Shown: positions 15,144-23,400 of the stretch, piece by piece | Position numbering within the stretch: position 1 is the first letter of the stretch | Layout of the letters: the number at the start of each line of letters is the position of its first letter | Assembly (NCBI RefSeq): GCF_010682065.1 | Contig: NZ_JAAGWG010000037.1 | Span: 1 to 38,932 of the forward strand | Source of the DNA: Blastococcus saxobsidens | GTDB taxonomy: Bacteria; Actinomycetota; Actinomycetes; Mycobacteriales; Geodermatophilaceae | Length of the DNA stretch: 38,932 bases | Reading direction: 5' to 3' | The notes under the pieces: generated by a model | What the model saw: only the letters and a program-made list of their open reading frames with translations | Database searches by the model: none | What the model was told of the DNA's origin: nothing | Program-made: the position numbers and the translations under genes

Positions 15144-15317
15144 GTGGCCAAGCACTTCACTGACGAGACCGCCGAGTTCGCGATGCCCCGCCTCGGGCGG
15201 CATGCTGCTCCTGACGCCGGCGAGCTCGAACTGACCCAGCGCTTCGACCCCGGCTTCGCCCGGCGGCGGCCCGCCGTGCCGGCGCCGCAGCCGACCAAGG
15301 GCGCCGACGCCCGCTGA
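15144..15317 (+). CDS. small hypothetical protein, 57 residues
   Basis: The frame runs from GTG at 15144 to TGA at 15315-15317. It begins VAKHFTDETAEFAMPRLGRH, continues with GELELTQRFDPGFARRR and ends in a Pro-rich PAPQPTKGADAR. Third positions are mostly G or C, and a TAGCGT -10 element sits 6 bases before the start, supporting real expression as a leaderless mRNA. No family is recognised. Overall basic, no membrane segment. Confidence 0.5.
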   Translation: MAKHFTDETAEFAMPRLGRHAAPDAGELELTQRFDPGFARRRPAVPAPQPTKGADAR

Positions 15318-15352
15318 CCGCAGCGGCGCGGCCGCGGAGAGTGGCGCGAGGC

Positions 15353-15375
15353 CACACGATCGTGTTGATCGTGTG
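15353..15375. promoter_or_regulatory. operator-like dyad with repeated GATCGTGT
   Basis: CACACGATC (15353-15361) and GATCGTGTG (15367-15375) form perfect 9-bp arms around 5 bases. Inside, ACACGATCGTGT (15354-15365) is itself a perfect 12-bp palindrome, and GATCGTGT occurs twice 9 bases apart. There is no T-tract, so an operator fits better than a terminator. It lies just upstream of the sigma-factor gene and of a TAGTTT at 15391-15396 that could be its -10. Confidence 0.5.
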
Positions 15376-15427
15376 ACGATTCCTGCGGTCTAGTTTGCGC
15401 GATCAAATCGTGCGGCATCTACATCGC

Positions 15428-16033
15428 GTGACCCACAACACCCCGGGTCGGTCGAACCCAACGGCCGAGCCCTCGCTCGCCGTCCTCGTGGACAGCTACA
15501 CACCGCGGGCGCTGAGTCTCGCCCGCCGCATCGTGTGCGACGACCGCGTCGCGGAGGACGTCGTCCAGGAGGCCTTCCTCGCCTACTGGAGCAACCCGGC
15601 CGCGTACGACGCCAGCCGCGCCTCGTTCGCCGCCTGGTTCCTCTCGATCGTCCACCACAAGGCCGTCGACGCCGTCCGCCGCGAGACCTCCCTGCGCCGG
15701 CGCACCGACGCGTTCGCCGACCTCGACGCGCAGCGCGTCGCCCCCGACGTCAGCGAGGTGGTGGCCGGCCGCATGGCCGACGCCCGCACCCGCTCGGCCC
15801 TCGCCGCCCTTCCGGCCGTGCAGCGCGAGGCGCTGGTCCTGGCCTACTGGGGCGGCTACACGCAGCGGGAGATCGCCGAGCGCACCGGCGCTCCGCTGGG
15901 CACGGTCAAGACCCGGATGCTCGCCGGCATGCGCCGCCTCCACGAGGGCCTCGGCGCAGCCGAGCCCGCGGTCGCGACCGTCTCCCTCCTGCCGACGCGG
16001 CGGCAGGTGGAGCCGGCGCAGGAAGCCGTCTGA
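15428..16033 (+). CDS. ECF-type RNA polymerase sigma factor
   Basis: 201 residues from GTG at 15428. Region 2 is seen in ALSLARRIVCDDRVAEDVVQEAFLAYW with the FAAWFLSIVHHKAVDAVRR that follows; region 4 in LAALPAVQREALVLAYWGGYTQREIAERTGAPLGTVKTRM, a complete helix-turn-helix. Region 3 is absent, as in ECF factors. Earlier in-frame starts at 15410 (GTG) and 15395 (TTG) exist and none has a good ribosome site, so the N-terminus is uncertain. No anti-sigma gene is adjacent; the next gene, 50 bases on, is a membrane diguanylate cyclase. A repeated dyad upstream probably controls it. Confidence 0.9.
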   Translation: MTHNTPGRSNPTAEPSLAVLVDSYTPRALSLARRIVCDDRVAEDVVQEAFLAYWSNPAAYDASRASFAAWFLSIVHHKAVDAVRRETSLRRRTDAFADLDAQRVAPDVSEVVAGRMADARTRSALAALPAVQREALVLAYWGGYTQREIAERTGAPLGTVKTRMLAGMRRLHEGLGAAEPAVATVSLLPTRRQVEPAQEAV

Positions 16034-16083
16034 CCGGTCCGGCTCGAGCGGATCGTCGGAGACCCCACCCGGGGGAGTGGCAC

Positions 16084-17145
16084 GTGACCAGGACCTGGCG
16101 GCGAAAGGTTCAGAACTGGGCCCGATCGACCGAACTCCTCGGGGTGAGCCGGTCAGCAGCGCCCGAGGTGGCGACCGTGCGCGTCATGGCGACGACACTG
16201 GCCACGTTCTACGCGTTCGGCGGCACGGCGGGGCTCTTCGTCAGCTCCAGCGCCGAGCCCGGCACGCCCCGGTCGGTGCTGTTCCTCCTGTCGCTCACCG
16301 CGCTGGCCTCGGGCGCGATCGTCGGCCGGTGGGGCGCCCGCTGGCCCCGGAACGCCTTCCACCTGGCCGTCGGCTCCGCGACCGGGCTGATCGTCACCGC
16401 GGTGCTGGTGGCCCCCGACCCGCTCACGTCCCTGGCCGCGGCGATCCTCATCGCCTTCGTCGTCGTCGACGCGCACTTCTTCTTCTCCGGGCCCCAGGCC
16501 TTGGCGCACCTGGCGGCCGCCGCCACCGGCGTCACCGGGGCCCTGCTCCTGTCCGACGGGATTCCCCTGGGCGTGGTGGTCGGCCTGGACCTCGTCCTCA
16601 TCGGGATCGGCATCGTCATCCACCGGCTGGTCGTCCTGGCCTCCACCGCCAGCCTCGACCCGCTCACCGGGTTGAGCAACCGCCGCGGCTTCGACCAGGC
16701 GCTCGACGAGCTCATGTCCGAGGCGGCCCGGTCGCGTGTGCCGCTGTCCGCGGTGCTCGTCGACGTCGACCACTTCAAGTCCGTCAACGACACCCACGGC
16801 CACGAGGCCGGCGACCGGGTGCTGCGCCGGGTCGCCGACGTGTGGCGGCGGGAGCTGCCCGCCGAGGCGACGTTCGCCCGGCACGGCGGCGACGAGTTCT
16901 CCCTGCTGCTCCCCGGCATGCCCGGCGGTGACGCGCTGGCGCTGGTCCGGCGGATCTACGCCCTCCACCCCGACATCTCGCTGTCCTGCGGGGTGGCGCA
17001 GTACCGGCCCGGCGACAGCGCCTCGCAGCTGATGCGCAGCGCCGACCGCGCCCTCTACGACGCCAAGATCCGCGGCCGCAACCGGGCCCAGCTGTTCACC
17101 GGCACGGAAGGCACCCGCAGCTCTGACGGCGTCGTCATCGTCTGA
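16084..17145 (+). CDS. membrane-bound diguanylate cyclase (GGDEF)
   Basis: 353 residues. The first ~185 residues hold about six hydrophobic segments, a MASE-like membrane sensor. A GGDEF domain follows: SLDPLTGLSNRRGF near 190, DVDHFKSVNDTHGHEAGD near 222, and the active site HGGDEFSLLL near 267-276, so cyclase activity (2 GTP to c-di-GMP) is expected. The position of the inhibitory I-site RxxD, five residues before GGDEF, reads PAEA, so product inhibition through that site should be absent. GTG at 16084 follows GGGGGAG. Likely co-transcribed with the sigma factor upstream. No EAL domain is attached. Confidence 0.93.
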   Translation: MTRTWRRKVQNWARSTELLGVSRSAAPEVATVRVMATTLATFYAFGGTAGLFVSSSAEPGTPRSVLFLLSLTALASGAIVGRWGARWPRNAFHLAVGSATGLIVTAVLVAPDPLTSLAAAILIAFVVVDAHFFFSGPQALAHLAAAATGVTGALLLSDGIPLGVVVGLDLVLIGIGIVIHRLVVLASTASLDPLTGLSNRRGFDQALDELMSEAARSRVPLSAVLVDVDHFKSVNDTHGHEAGDRVLRRVADVWRRELPAEATFARHGGDEFSLLLPGMPGGDALALVRRIYALHPDISLSCGVAQYRPGDSASQLMRSADRALYDAKIRGRNRAQLFTGTEGTRSSDGVVIV

Positions 17146-17158
17146 CCGGAACGGTCAG
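17142..17158. terminator. palindrome spanning two convergent stop codons
   Basis: CTGACCG and CGGTCAG form perfect 7-bp arms around GAA. The two stop codons of the convergent genes (TGA at 17143-17145 and, on the minus strand, TGA at 17157-17155) are inside the arms. Compact bidirectional terminator candidate; no T-tract. Confidence 0.4.
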
Positions 17159-18057
17159 GGCAGTCCGGCGTGCGGGACGGCGACCTCCGTCGTCACCAGC
17201 ACCGCCTCGCGCACCGGCGCCCGCGTGTGCTCGTAGAAGTCCGGCGCGCAGCACAGCAGCAGCGTGCGGCCGTCGTCCCCACCGAGCGCGCAGGCGAAGA
17301 CGCCCATGCCCTCCGGCGCGGCGATCTCCTCGACGATCGCGCCCCCGGGAGCGACCCGCAGCACCCGTGCGTTCAGCCCGTCGGCGACCCAGATGTGGCC
17401 TTCGGCGTCCAGCGTGCAGCCGTCCGGCGCGACCACGACCTGGCCGATCAGCTCCTCGACCGAGCCGCCGACCGGCTCCGGTCCCAGCTCCGCCCACACC
17501 CGCCGGTCGGTCAGCGACCCGTCCGGCGCGATGTCGAACGCGGTGAACCGGTTGCCCCACGTCTCGCCGACGATCAGCGTGCCGCCGTCCGGCGTGATCA
17601 CCGAGCCGTTGGGGAAGCGCAGGTCCTCGGCCACCACGGTCACCGTGCCGTCGAGGTCCACCCGCTTGACCGACGACGGCCGCGGCGCCCCGCCGCCCAT
17701 CAGGTCGAAGCCGAAGTCGCCCACGAACGCCCGGCCGGTCGCGTCGACCACCATGTCGTTCAGCAGTCCACCGCAGACGGCGGAGAGGTCGGCGTGCGTC
17801 GACACCTCGCCGTCGGACACCCGCAGCAGCCGGTGGTCCCGCATCGAGACGACGAGCAGCGACCCGTCGGGCAGCCAGCCCAGGCCCGAGGGCTGGTTCT
17901 CCACCTCCAGGACGACGGTCTCCGCGCCACCCTCGCCCGGCACCCGGCTCACGGTGCGCCGGTAGAAGTCCGACACCCACCACTCCCCGTTCCGCCACCG
18001 CGGCCCCTCGAAGTAGGAGCCACCCTCCAGCACCGTCCGGAACGCTCGATCCGCCAT
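17155..18057 (-). CDS. SMP-30/gluconolactonase family protein
   Basis: 300 residues forming a six-bladed propeller of the SMP-30/LRE type. Recognisable points are the metal ligand Glu in SYFEGPRW near residue 17, LLNDMVVDATGRAFVGDFGF near 97-115, RFPNGSVITPDG near 146 and GHIWVADGLNARVLRV near 222. Members hydrolyse lactones such as gluconolactone, using a divalent metal; substrate here is unknown. The ATG at 18057 is preceded at 7 bases by TAGCGT, so the mRNA is probably leaderless. It converges on the diguanylate cyclase gene with 9 bases between stops. Confidence 0.88.
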   Translation of the reverse strand: MADRAFRTVLEGGSYFEGPRWRNGEWWVSDFYRRTVSRVPGEGGAETVVLEVENQPSGLGWLPDGSLLVVSMRDHRLLRVSDGEVSTHADLSAVCGGLLNDMVVDATGRAFVGDFGFDLMGGGAPRPSSVKRVDLDGTVTVVAEDLRFPNGSVITPDGGTLIVGETWGNRFTAFDIAPDGSLTDRRVWAELGPEPVGGSVEELIGQVVVAPDGCTLDAEGHIWVADGLNARVLRVAPGGAIVEEIAAPEGMGVFACALGGDDGRTLLLCCAPDFYEHTRAPVREAVLVTTEVAVPHAGLP

Positions 18058-18064
18058 GGGTCGG

Positions 18065-18070
18065 ACGCTA
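18065..18070 (-). promoter_or_regulatory. -10 element TAGCGT, leaderless start
   Basis: TAGCGT on the minus strand, 7 bases before the ATG at 18057. Confidence 0.45.
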
Positions 18071-18156
18071 CGACGCCGGACCGGATCGCACGAGGGGAAG
18101 TGCTGCTACAGGCCGCTGACCTGTGGATTCGAGCTGCTTGATGTCGTCCGGCGCGG

Positions 18157-18178
18157 TAGTATTCGTACACACGTTCGA
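18157..18178 (+). promoter_or_regulatory. lexA box: promoter -10 with adjoining LexA-like SOS box
   Basis: TAGTAT (18157-18162) is directly followed by TCGTAC-ACAC-GTTCGA (18163-18178). The actinobacterial LexA consensus is TCGAAC-N4-GTTCGA, so the match is 11 of 12 fixed positions. A repressor here would cover the transcription start of the HNH nuclease gene at 18195. Confidence 0.65.
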
Positions 18179-18194
18179 ACGCGCGGGAGGTGTC

Positions 18195-19400
18195 GTGGGA
18201 GAGCTGCAGTCGGCCCTCGATGCGCTCGCTGCCGAGGACGCCCGGTCGCTGGCCCCGCGGGACCAGCTGGACGAGATCCGGGCCCTGCTCGAGGCGCGCA
18301 ACCGTATCGACGCGCAGCTGGCCCTCCGGGTCCGCGCGGCCGAACTGCAGCAGGCCGCCGACGACGACGGCGCGGCGTCGATGCAGTCGTGGCTGCGGGG
18401 CCACGGCCGGCTGAGCCCCGCAGCAGCCGGCCGATTGGTCCGCAACGGCCGAGTGCTCGACCACCTGCCGGCGCTCGCCGAGGCCTTCAGCGCGGGCGCC
18501 GTGTCGGCCGAGCAGGTGGCCGTCGTCGCCCCGGTCGCGAAGGAGGAGCGTCGGGCAGCTGCGCTCGACCAGGGCCTCGATCTCTCCGAGCTCGACCACG
18601 TCTTCGCCACCGTGGCCGCGACCCAGCACGTACAGCAGCTGGCCCGGGTCGTGCAGCACTACCTGGCCCGGCTGGACCCCGACGGTCCGGAGCCCGACCC
18701 CACCGAGGAGCGGGGGCTGACCCTGTCGGAGTTCTCCGACGGCACGGTGGCCATCCGTGGCCAGCTCGACGCGATGGGCGGTGAGAAGGTGAAGGCGGCG
18801 CTGGAGTCGATCGTCCAGGCCGATCGGCCCAAGGGCGACCGGCGCACCCGCGCCCAGCAGCTCGCCGACGCGCTGGTGCAGCTGGCCGACAACCAGCTGG
18901 CCTCCGGCGACCTGCCGTTCCTCCGCACGGTGAAGCCGACGGTCGTCGTGACCGTCCGGGGAACCGACCTGCTCGACGAGGCCACCGGACCGGCGACGGC
19001 GACCGGTGCGTTCGGCAGCCTGCTCTCGGCGGCGAAGGCCCGGCAGCTGGCCTGCGACGGCAGCATCGTCCCCGTCCTGATCGACGAGCACGGGATGCCG
19101 TTGGACGTGGGCCGGAGCAAGCGGGTCGTGCCGCCGCACATCCGCAAGGCCGTCGAACTCCGCGACGAGGCCTGCGTATTCGCCGGCTGCGGCGCCCCGA
19201 AGCACTGGTGCGACGTCCACCACCTCGTGCACTGGGTCTTCGGCGGGGAGACGTCGCTGGCGAACTCCGCGCTCCTGTGCGAACGGCATCACACCAAGGT
19301 GCACCACGGGTTCCGGGTGCACCGAGATCCCGGCGGCCGATGGCGCACCTACCGGCCCGACGGAACCGAGATCCTGATCGGCACACCACTGCTGGCCTGA
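18195..19400 (+). CDS. HNH endonuclease of the DUF222 / 13E12 repeat family
   Basis: 401 residues. The N-terminal ~300 residues are the DUF222 domain (RALLEARNRIDAQLALRVRAAEL, WLRGHGRLSPAAAGRLVRNGR, and the FSDGTVAIRGQLDAMGGEKVKAALESI strand-helix). The C-terminus is an HNH nuclease: CVFAGCGAPKHWCDVHHLVHW, GGETSLANSALLCERHH. The Cys pairs and the H-N-H residues are present. Several mycobacterial 13E12 genes belong to the LexA regulon, and a LexA-like box sits just upstream here, which supports damage induction. The GTG at 18195 has GGGAGG 4 bases upstream; a longer frame to 18123 would run through the promoter. Family often multiplies in genomes; mobility as a homing nuclease is possible but no intron or intein is seen. 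Confidence 0.92.
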   Translation: MGELQSALDALAAEDARSLAPRDQLDEIRALLEARNRIDAQLALRVRAAELQQAADDDGAASMQSWLRGHGRLSPAAAGRLVRNGRVLDHLPALAEAFSAGAVSAEQVAVVAPVAKEERRAAALDQGLDLSELDHVFATVAATQHVQQLARVVQHYLARLDPDGPEPDPTEERGLTLSEFSDGTVAIRGQLDAMGGEKVKAALESIVQADRPKGDRRTRAQQLADALVQLADNQLASGDLPFLRTVKPTVVVTVRGTDLLDEATGPATATGAFGSLLSAAKARQLACDGSIVPVLIDEHGMPLDVGRSKRVVPPHIRKAVELRDEACVFAGCGAPKHWCDVHHLVHWVFGGETSLANSALLCERHHTKVHHGFRVHRDPGGRWRTYRPDGTEILIGTPLLA

Positions 19401-19420
19401 GGTCGGCCACGCCCGCGCTC

Positions 19421-19440
19421 CCGACCGTGGACACGGCCGG
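19421..19440. terminator. hairpin between convergent genes
   Basis: CCGACCGTG and CACGGCCGG pair at 8 of 9 positions (a G-U wobble on the minus-strand RNA) around GA. It lies in the 60 bases between the convergent HNH and NlpC/P60 genes. No T-tract. Confidence 0.35.
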
Positions 19441-19460
19441 GGGCATGCGGGCGGACGGGA

Positions 19461-19985
19461 TCAGACGATCCGGCGGGCGGTGTTGTACCCGTACATCGAG
19501 TCGACCGGCACGACCTTGACCGGCTGGCCGTAGGTCGACGAGTGCACCATCTGGCCGTTACCGATGTACATCCCGACGTGGCCCACCGGCGAGTAGAAGA
19601 AGATCAGGTCGCCGGGCTGCAGGTGAGCGCGGTCCACGTGGACCCCCGCGGTCGACTGTGCGCGCGACGTCCGCGGCAGGTCGATGCCCGCGGCCTTGTA
19701 GGCATAGGTGGTCAGGCCTGAGCAGTCGAAGGCGTTCGGGCCGGTGGCGCCCCACGCGTAGGGGTCACCGCGCTGCGCGAGCGCGGTGTCGACGGCCACC
19801 TGGGCGGCGTGGTTGGGAGCCGCGACCGGTGCCGCGTTCACTGCCACAGGAGCTGCTGCGCCCGGGGCGGTCGTGCTGGCCGAGGCGGTCATCGGGGTGA
19901 GGACCATGCCGGCTCCGGCGACCACGGCGAGAGCCGCCCCGCGGACAGAACGACGAGCGGACGTGGACGTGCGAGTAGTCGTCAT
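19461..19985 (-). CDS. secreted NlpC/P60 (C40) cell-wall hydrolase
   Basis: 174 residues. A signal peptide is evident: RRSVRGAALAVVAGAGMVL followed by ASAS cleavage near residue 37. The mature part is one NlpC/P60 domain with catalytic Cys88 in AFDCSGLT, His136 in VGHVGMYIG and polar His148 in MVHSS. It should cleave peptidoglycan stem peptides (gamma-D-glutamyl-diamino acid bonds). At its size it lacks a separate wall-binding or coiled-coil domain. The 5-prime leader holds a ydaO-type c-di-AMP riboswitch, the usual control of such hydrolases in actinobacteria. AGGAG lies about 11 bases upstream of the ATG. Convergent with the HNH gene. Confidence 0.93.
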   Translation of the reverse strand: MTTTRTSTSARRSVRGAALAVVAGAGMVLTPMTASASTTAPGAAAPVAVNAAPVAAPNHAAQVAVDTALAQRGDPYAWGATGPNAFDCSGLTTYAYKAAGIDLPRTSRAQSTAGVHVDRAHLQPGDLIFFYSPVGHVGMYIGNGQMVHSSTYGQPVKVVPVDSMYGYNTARRIV

Positions 19986-20013
19986 GGACGACGGTTCTCC
20001 TGTTCTCCATCAA

Positions 20014-20150
20014 CCGCCTACCGAGTGAGCTGACGGGTTCGGGCGGGGAGGTCGCCCGGCGGATCGGTCGTGCCGATCCCGCTTCACCCCAGAACTACGG
20101 TGGGTCCCCGGCCCGGGCCCGGAGATGTCCGGTGCCCGGTTCGGCGGTGT
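20014..20150 (-). ncRNA. c-di-AMP riboswitch (ydaO-yuaA type)
   Basis: On the minus strand the leader shows the conserved blocks in order: GCCGAACCGGGCACCGG near its 5-prime end, GGGGACCC and GGGGTGAAGC in the middle, and the diagnostic 3-prime block GAACCCGTCAGCTCAC followed by GTAGGCGG (20040-20014). The same blocks occur in Streptomyces rpf/nlpC leaders. These riboswitches turn off cell-wall hydrolase genes when c-di-AMP is high. The aptamer ends about 30 bases before the NlpC/P60 start, leaving little room for a separate terminator stem. Exact 5-prime boundary uncertain by about 15 bases. Confidence 0.85.
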
Positions 20151-20488
20151 CCGCGCGAGGTGCCACCTGGTGCGGTGGCGACGGGGGCCTCGCCGGACGC
20201 GCCGACACTAGGTCGGCTCCGCACGCGCCACAAAAGCGCGCAGCCAGCCCTTCCAGGGGGTTACCCGGCGGTACGCCGACAGGACCCGGGCGAGCGACTC
20301 GCGGCCCGACCACCGGCCATCACGCGCCGCAGTTCCTGTGCCGGCCCGCCACGCATGACTCTGAGCGATCGGTCCCTAACCTCGCCTCGGCGGCGTGGCG
20401 GAACGCTGTGTCCGGAGGTGGGTGGGCGCGTCGTCCAGCTGGTGACCGCCGCCACAGGGGGGTCCGTGCGCCGTGCGAGCATCGCCGG
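20151..20488. other. divergent promoter region, no gene recognised
   Basis: About 340 bases between the riboswitch and the carboxylase start. An open frame in phase with the carboxylase extends through it but lacks homology and a ribosome site. GAGCAT at 20477-20482 lies 6 bases before the carboxylase GTG and could be a weak -10 of a leaderless transcript. Nothing else recognised. Confidence 0.35.
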
Positions 20489-23400
20489 GTGGCCCGCCTG
20501 CTGATCGCCAACCGCGGCGAGATCGCCGTGCGCATCGCCCGCGCCGCGGCCGCCGAGCGCCTGACGTCGGTCGCGGTCACCGCCGCCGACGAGCCCGACG
20601 CCCCGCACCTGGCCGCCGCCGACGAGATCCACGTCCTCCCCGGCACCGGACCCGCCGCCTACATGGACGTGCCCGCGATCGTGCAGGCGGCGCTCGACAC
20701 CGGCTGCGACCTCGTCCACCCCGGGTACGGCTTCCTGTCCGAGGTCTCCGAGCTGCCCGACGCCTGCGTGGCTGCCGGCCTGGCCGTCGTCGGCCCCGAC
20801 GCCGAGAACTTGTGGATCTTCGGCGACAAGGCACTCGCCCGGTCCCGGGCCGAGGCGGTCGGCGTCCCGGTGCTCCGCGGGTCGGACGGCGACCCGGCAG
20901 CGGTGGAGACGATGCTCGAGGAGACCGGCGCCGTCCTGCTCAAGGCCCGCTTCGGCGGAGGCGGCCGCGCCACCCGGGCCCTCCGGCGCGGCGACGACGT
21001 GGCCGCGGCCGTCGAGGAGGTCGCGCACGAGGCCCGCGTCGCCTTCGGCACCGAAGCCCTGCTCGCCGAGGAGTACCTCGATCGCGCCCGGCACATCGAG
21101 GTGCAGCTCCTCGGTGACGCGCACGGCGACGTCGTCGTCCTCGGCGACCGCGACTGCTCGTTGCAGCGCCGCCGGCAGAAGGTCCTCGAGATCGCCCCGG
21201 CGCCGGATCTGCCCGACGAGCTCCGCGCCCGCCTGCACGATGCCGCCCGCGCGGTTCTCGGCACCGGTCGCTACCGCGGGCTGGGCACCGTCGAGTTCCT
21301 CGTCTCCGCCGACGACCCGCAGCGGTTCGTCTTCCTCGAGTGCAATCCGCGGCTGCAGGTGGAGCACACCGTCACCGAGGCGACCACCGGCCTGGACCTG
21401 GTGCGGCTCCAGCTGCGCATCGCCGCCGGCGCCACGCTCGAAGACCTCGGCCTCGCCGACGGCGCGCCCCGCCCGCTCGGCTGCGCCGTCCAGGCCCGGG
21501 TCAACGCCGAGACGATCACCGCCGACGGCGCCGTCGTCCCCTCCGCCGGCACGATCACCTCCCTCGTCCTCCCCGGCGGGCCGGGCGTGCGCGTCGACAC
21601 CGCCGCCCGGCCCGGCGCCGAGCAGAGCCCGCGGTACGACTCGCTGCTGGCCAAGGTGGTGGCGCACGAGCGCACCGGCGACCTCACCGCCGCGCTGCGG
21701 CACCTGCACCGGGCGATCGGCGAGATCGACGTCCGCGGCGTCGCCACCAACACCGCCTTCCTGCGCGCGCTCCTGGCACACCCCGGCATCGGCTCGGCCA
21801 CCACCACGTTCGTCGACGAGCACCTCGCCGAGCTGGTGCCGACCCTCCAGCCCGAGGCCGAGCAGGAGGGGCTGCGCGCACCGGTCCCCGGCACCGTCGT
21901 CGCCGTCGCGGCCGTGCCCGGCACGACGGTCGAGCCGGGGGGAGCGGTGGTCGTCCTCGAGGCGATGAAGATGGAGCACGTCGTCGCCCTCCCGGCCGGC
22001 GGCACCGTGGTCGGCGTGGCCGTGCGGGTCGGCGACACCGTCCGCCAGGGCCAGCTGCTCGCCGACGTCGAGCACGCCGACGGCGACCTGCAGGAACGCG
22101 CGGCGATCGACCTCGACGCCGACCGGCCGGACCTCACCGAGGTCCGCCGCCGGCACGAGATCGGCCTGGACGAGCACCGCACCGAGGCCGTCGCCAAGCG
22201 GCACGCGCAAGGCCGCCGCACGGCACGGGAGAACCTGGCCGACCTCGTCGACGCCGGCTCCTTCATCGAGTACGGGCCGCTGGTCTTCGCCGCCCAGGAA
22301 CGCCGGCGCAGCCGGGAGGAGCTCCAGGAGCGCACCCCGGCCGACGGCGTCGTCGGCGGGCTGGCCGACGTCAACGGCGACCTCGTCGGACGGGACCGCA
22401 GCGCGGCGGTCGTCGTCTCCTACGACTACACGGTCCTGGCCGGCACCCAGGGCATGCGTGGCCACCTCAAGAAGGACCGGCTGTTCGAGCTGGCCGAGAA
22501 GCGGCGGCTGCCGGTCGTCCTGTTCGCCGAGGGCGGGGGCGGGCGGCCCGGCGACGTCGACCACCCGGTCGTCTCCGCGCTCGACACCATGGCGTTCACC
22601 CTGTTCGGCAAGCTCTCCGGCCTCGTCCCGACCGTCGGCATCGCCAGCGGCCGCTGCTTCGCCGGGAACGCCGCGCTACTCGGCACCTGCGACGTCGTCA
22701 TCGCCACCGAGGACGCCAACATCGGCATGGGCGGTCCGGCGATGATCGAGGGCGGCGGGCTCGGCGTCGTCGCGCCCGAGGAGATCGGCCCGATCGACGT
22801 GCAGCACGCCAACGGGGTCGTCGACATCCGGGTCGCCGACGACGCGGCCGCCGTCGCCGCGGCCAGGCAGTACCTCTCCTACTTCCAGGGCCCGGTCGCC
22901 GACTGGACGGCGCCGGACCAGCGCGCGCTGCGCCACCTCGTGCCGGAGAACCGCAAGCGGGTCTACGACATGCGGGCCGTGCTGCACGCCCTCGCCGACG
23001 AGAACAGCGTGCTCGAGCTCCGCGACGGCTGGGGCGCCGGGATGATCACCGCGCTGGCGCGGGTCGAGGGCGCCCCGGTCGGCGTCGTCGCCAACGTGCC
23101 CACCCACCTCGGCGGGGCCATCGACTCCGACGCCGCCGACAAGGCCGCCCGCTTCCTCCAGCTCTGCGACGCCCACGGCCTGCCGGTGGTGTTCCTCTGC
23201 GACACCCCCGGCTTCATGGTCGGCCCCGAGTCGGAGCGGACGGCGACCGTCCGGCACTTCTCCCGGCTGTTCGTCATCGGCGCCAACCTCTCGGTGCCCA
23301 TCGGCACGGTCGTCGTCCGCAAGGCCTACGGGCTCGGTGCCCAGGCGATGGCCGGCGGCAGCATGAAGGTGCCGCGGTTCGCGATCGGCTGGCCGACCAG

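Noticed and set aside
15353..15375. Terminator for the 57-codon gene
   Set aside because: Stem is perfect but there is no T-tract and the internal repeated GATCGTGT fits an operator better.
20132..20488. N-terminal extension of the acyl-CoA carboxylase
   Set aside because: In frame, but it lacks homology and a ribosome site and its composition is not that of a signal or targeting region; the biotin carboxylase fold starts at 20489.
20261..22564. Open frame of about 770 codons on the minus strand
   Set aside because: Antisense shadow of the acyl-CoA carboxylase gene, and it also crosses the riboswitch-side promoter region.
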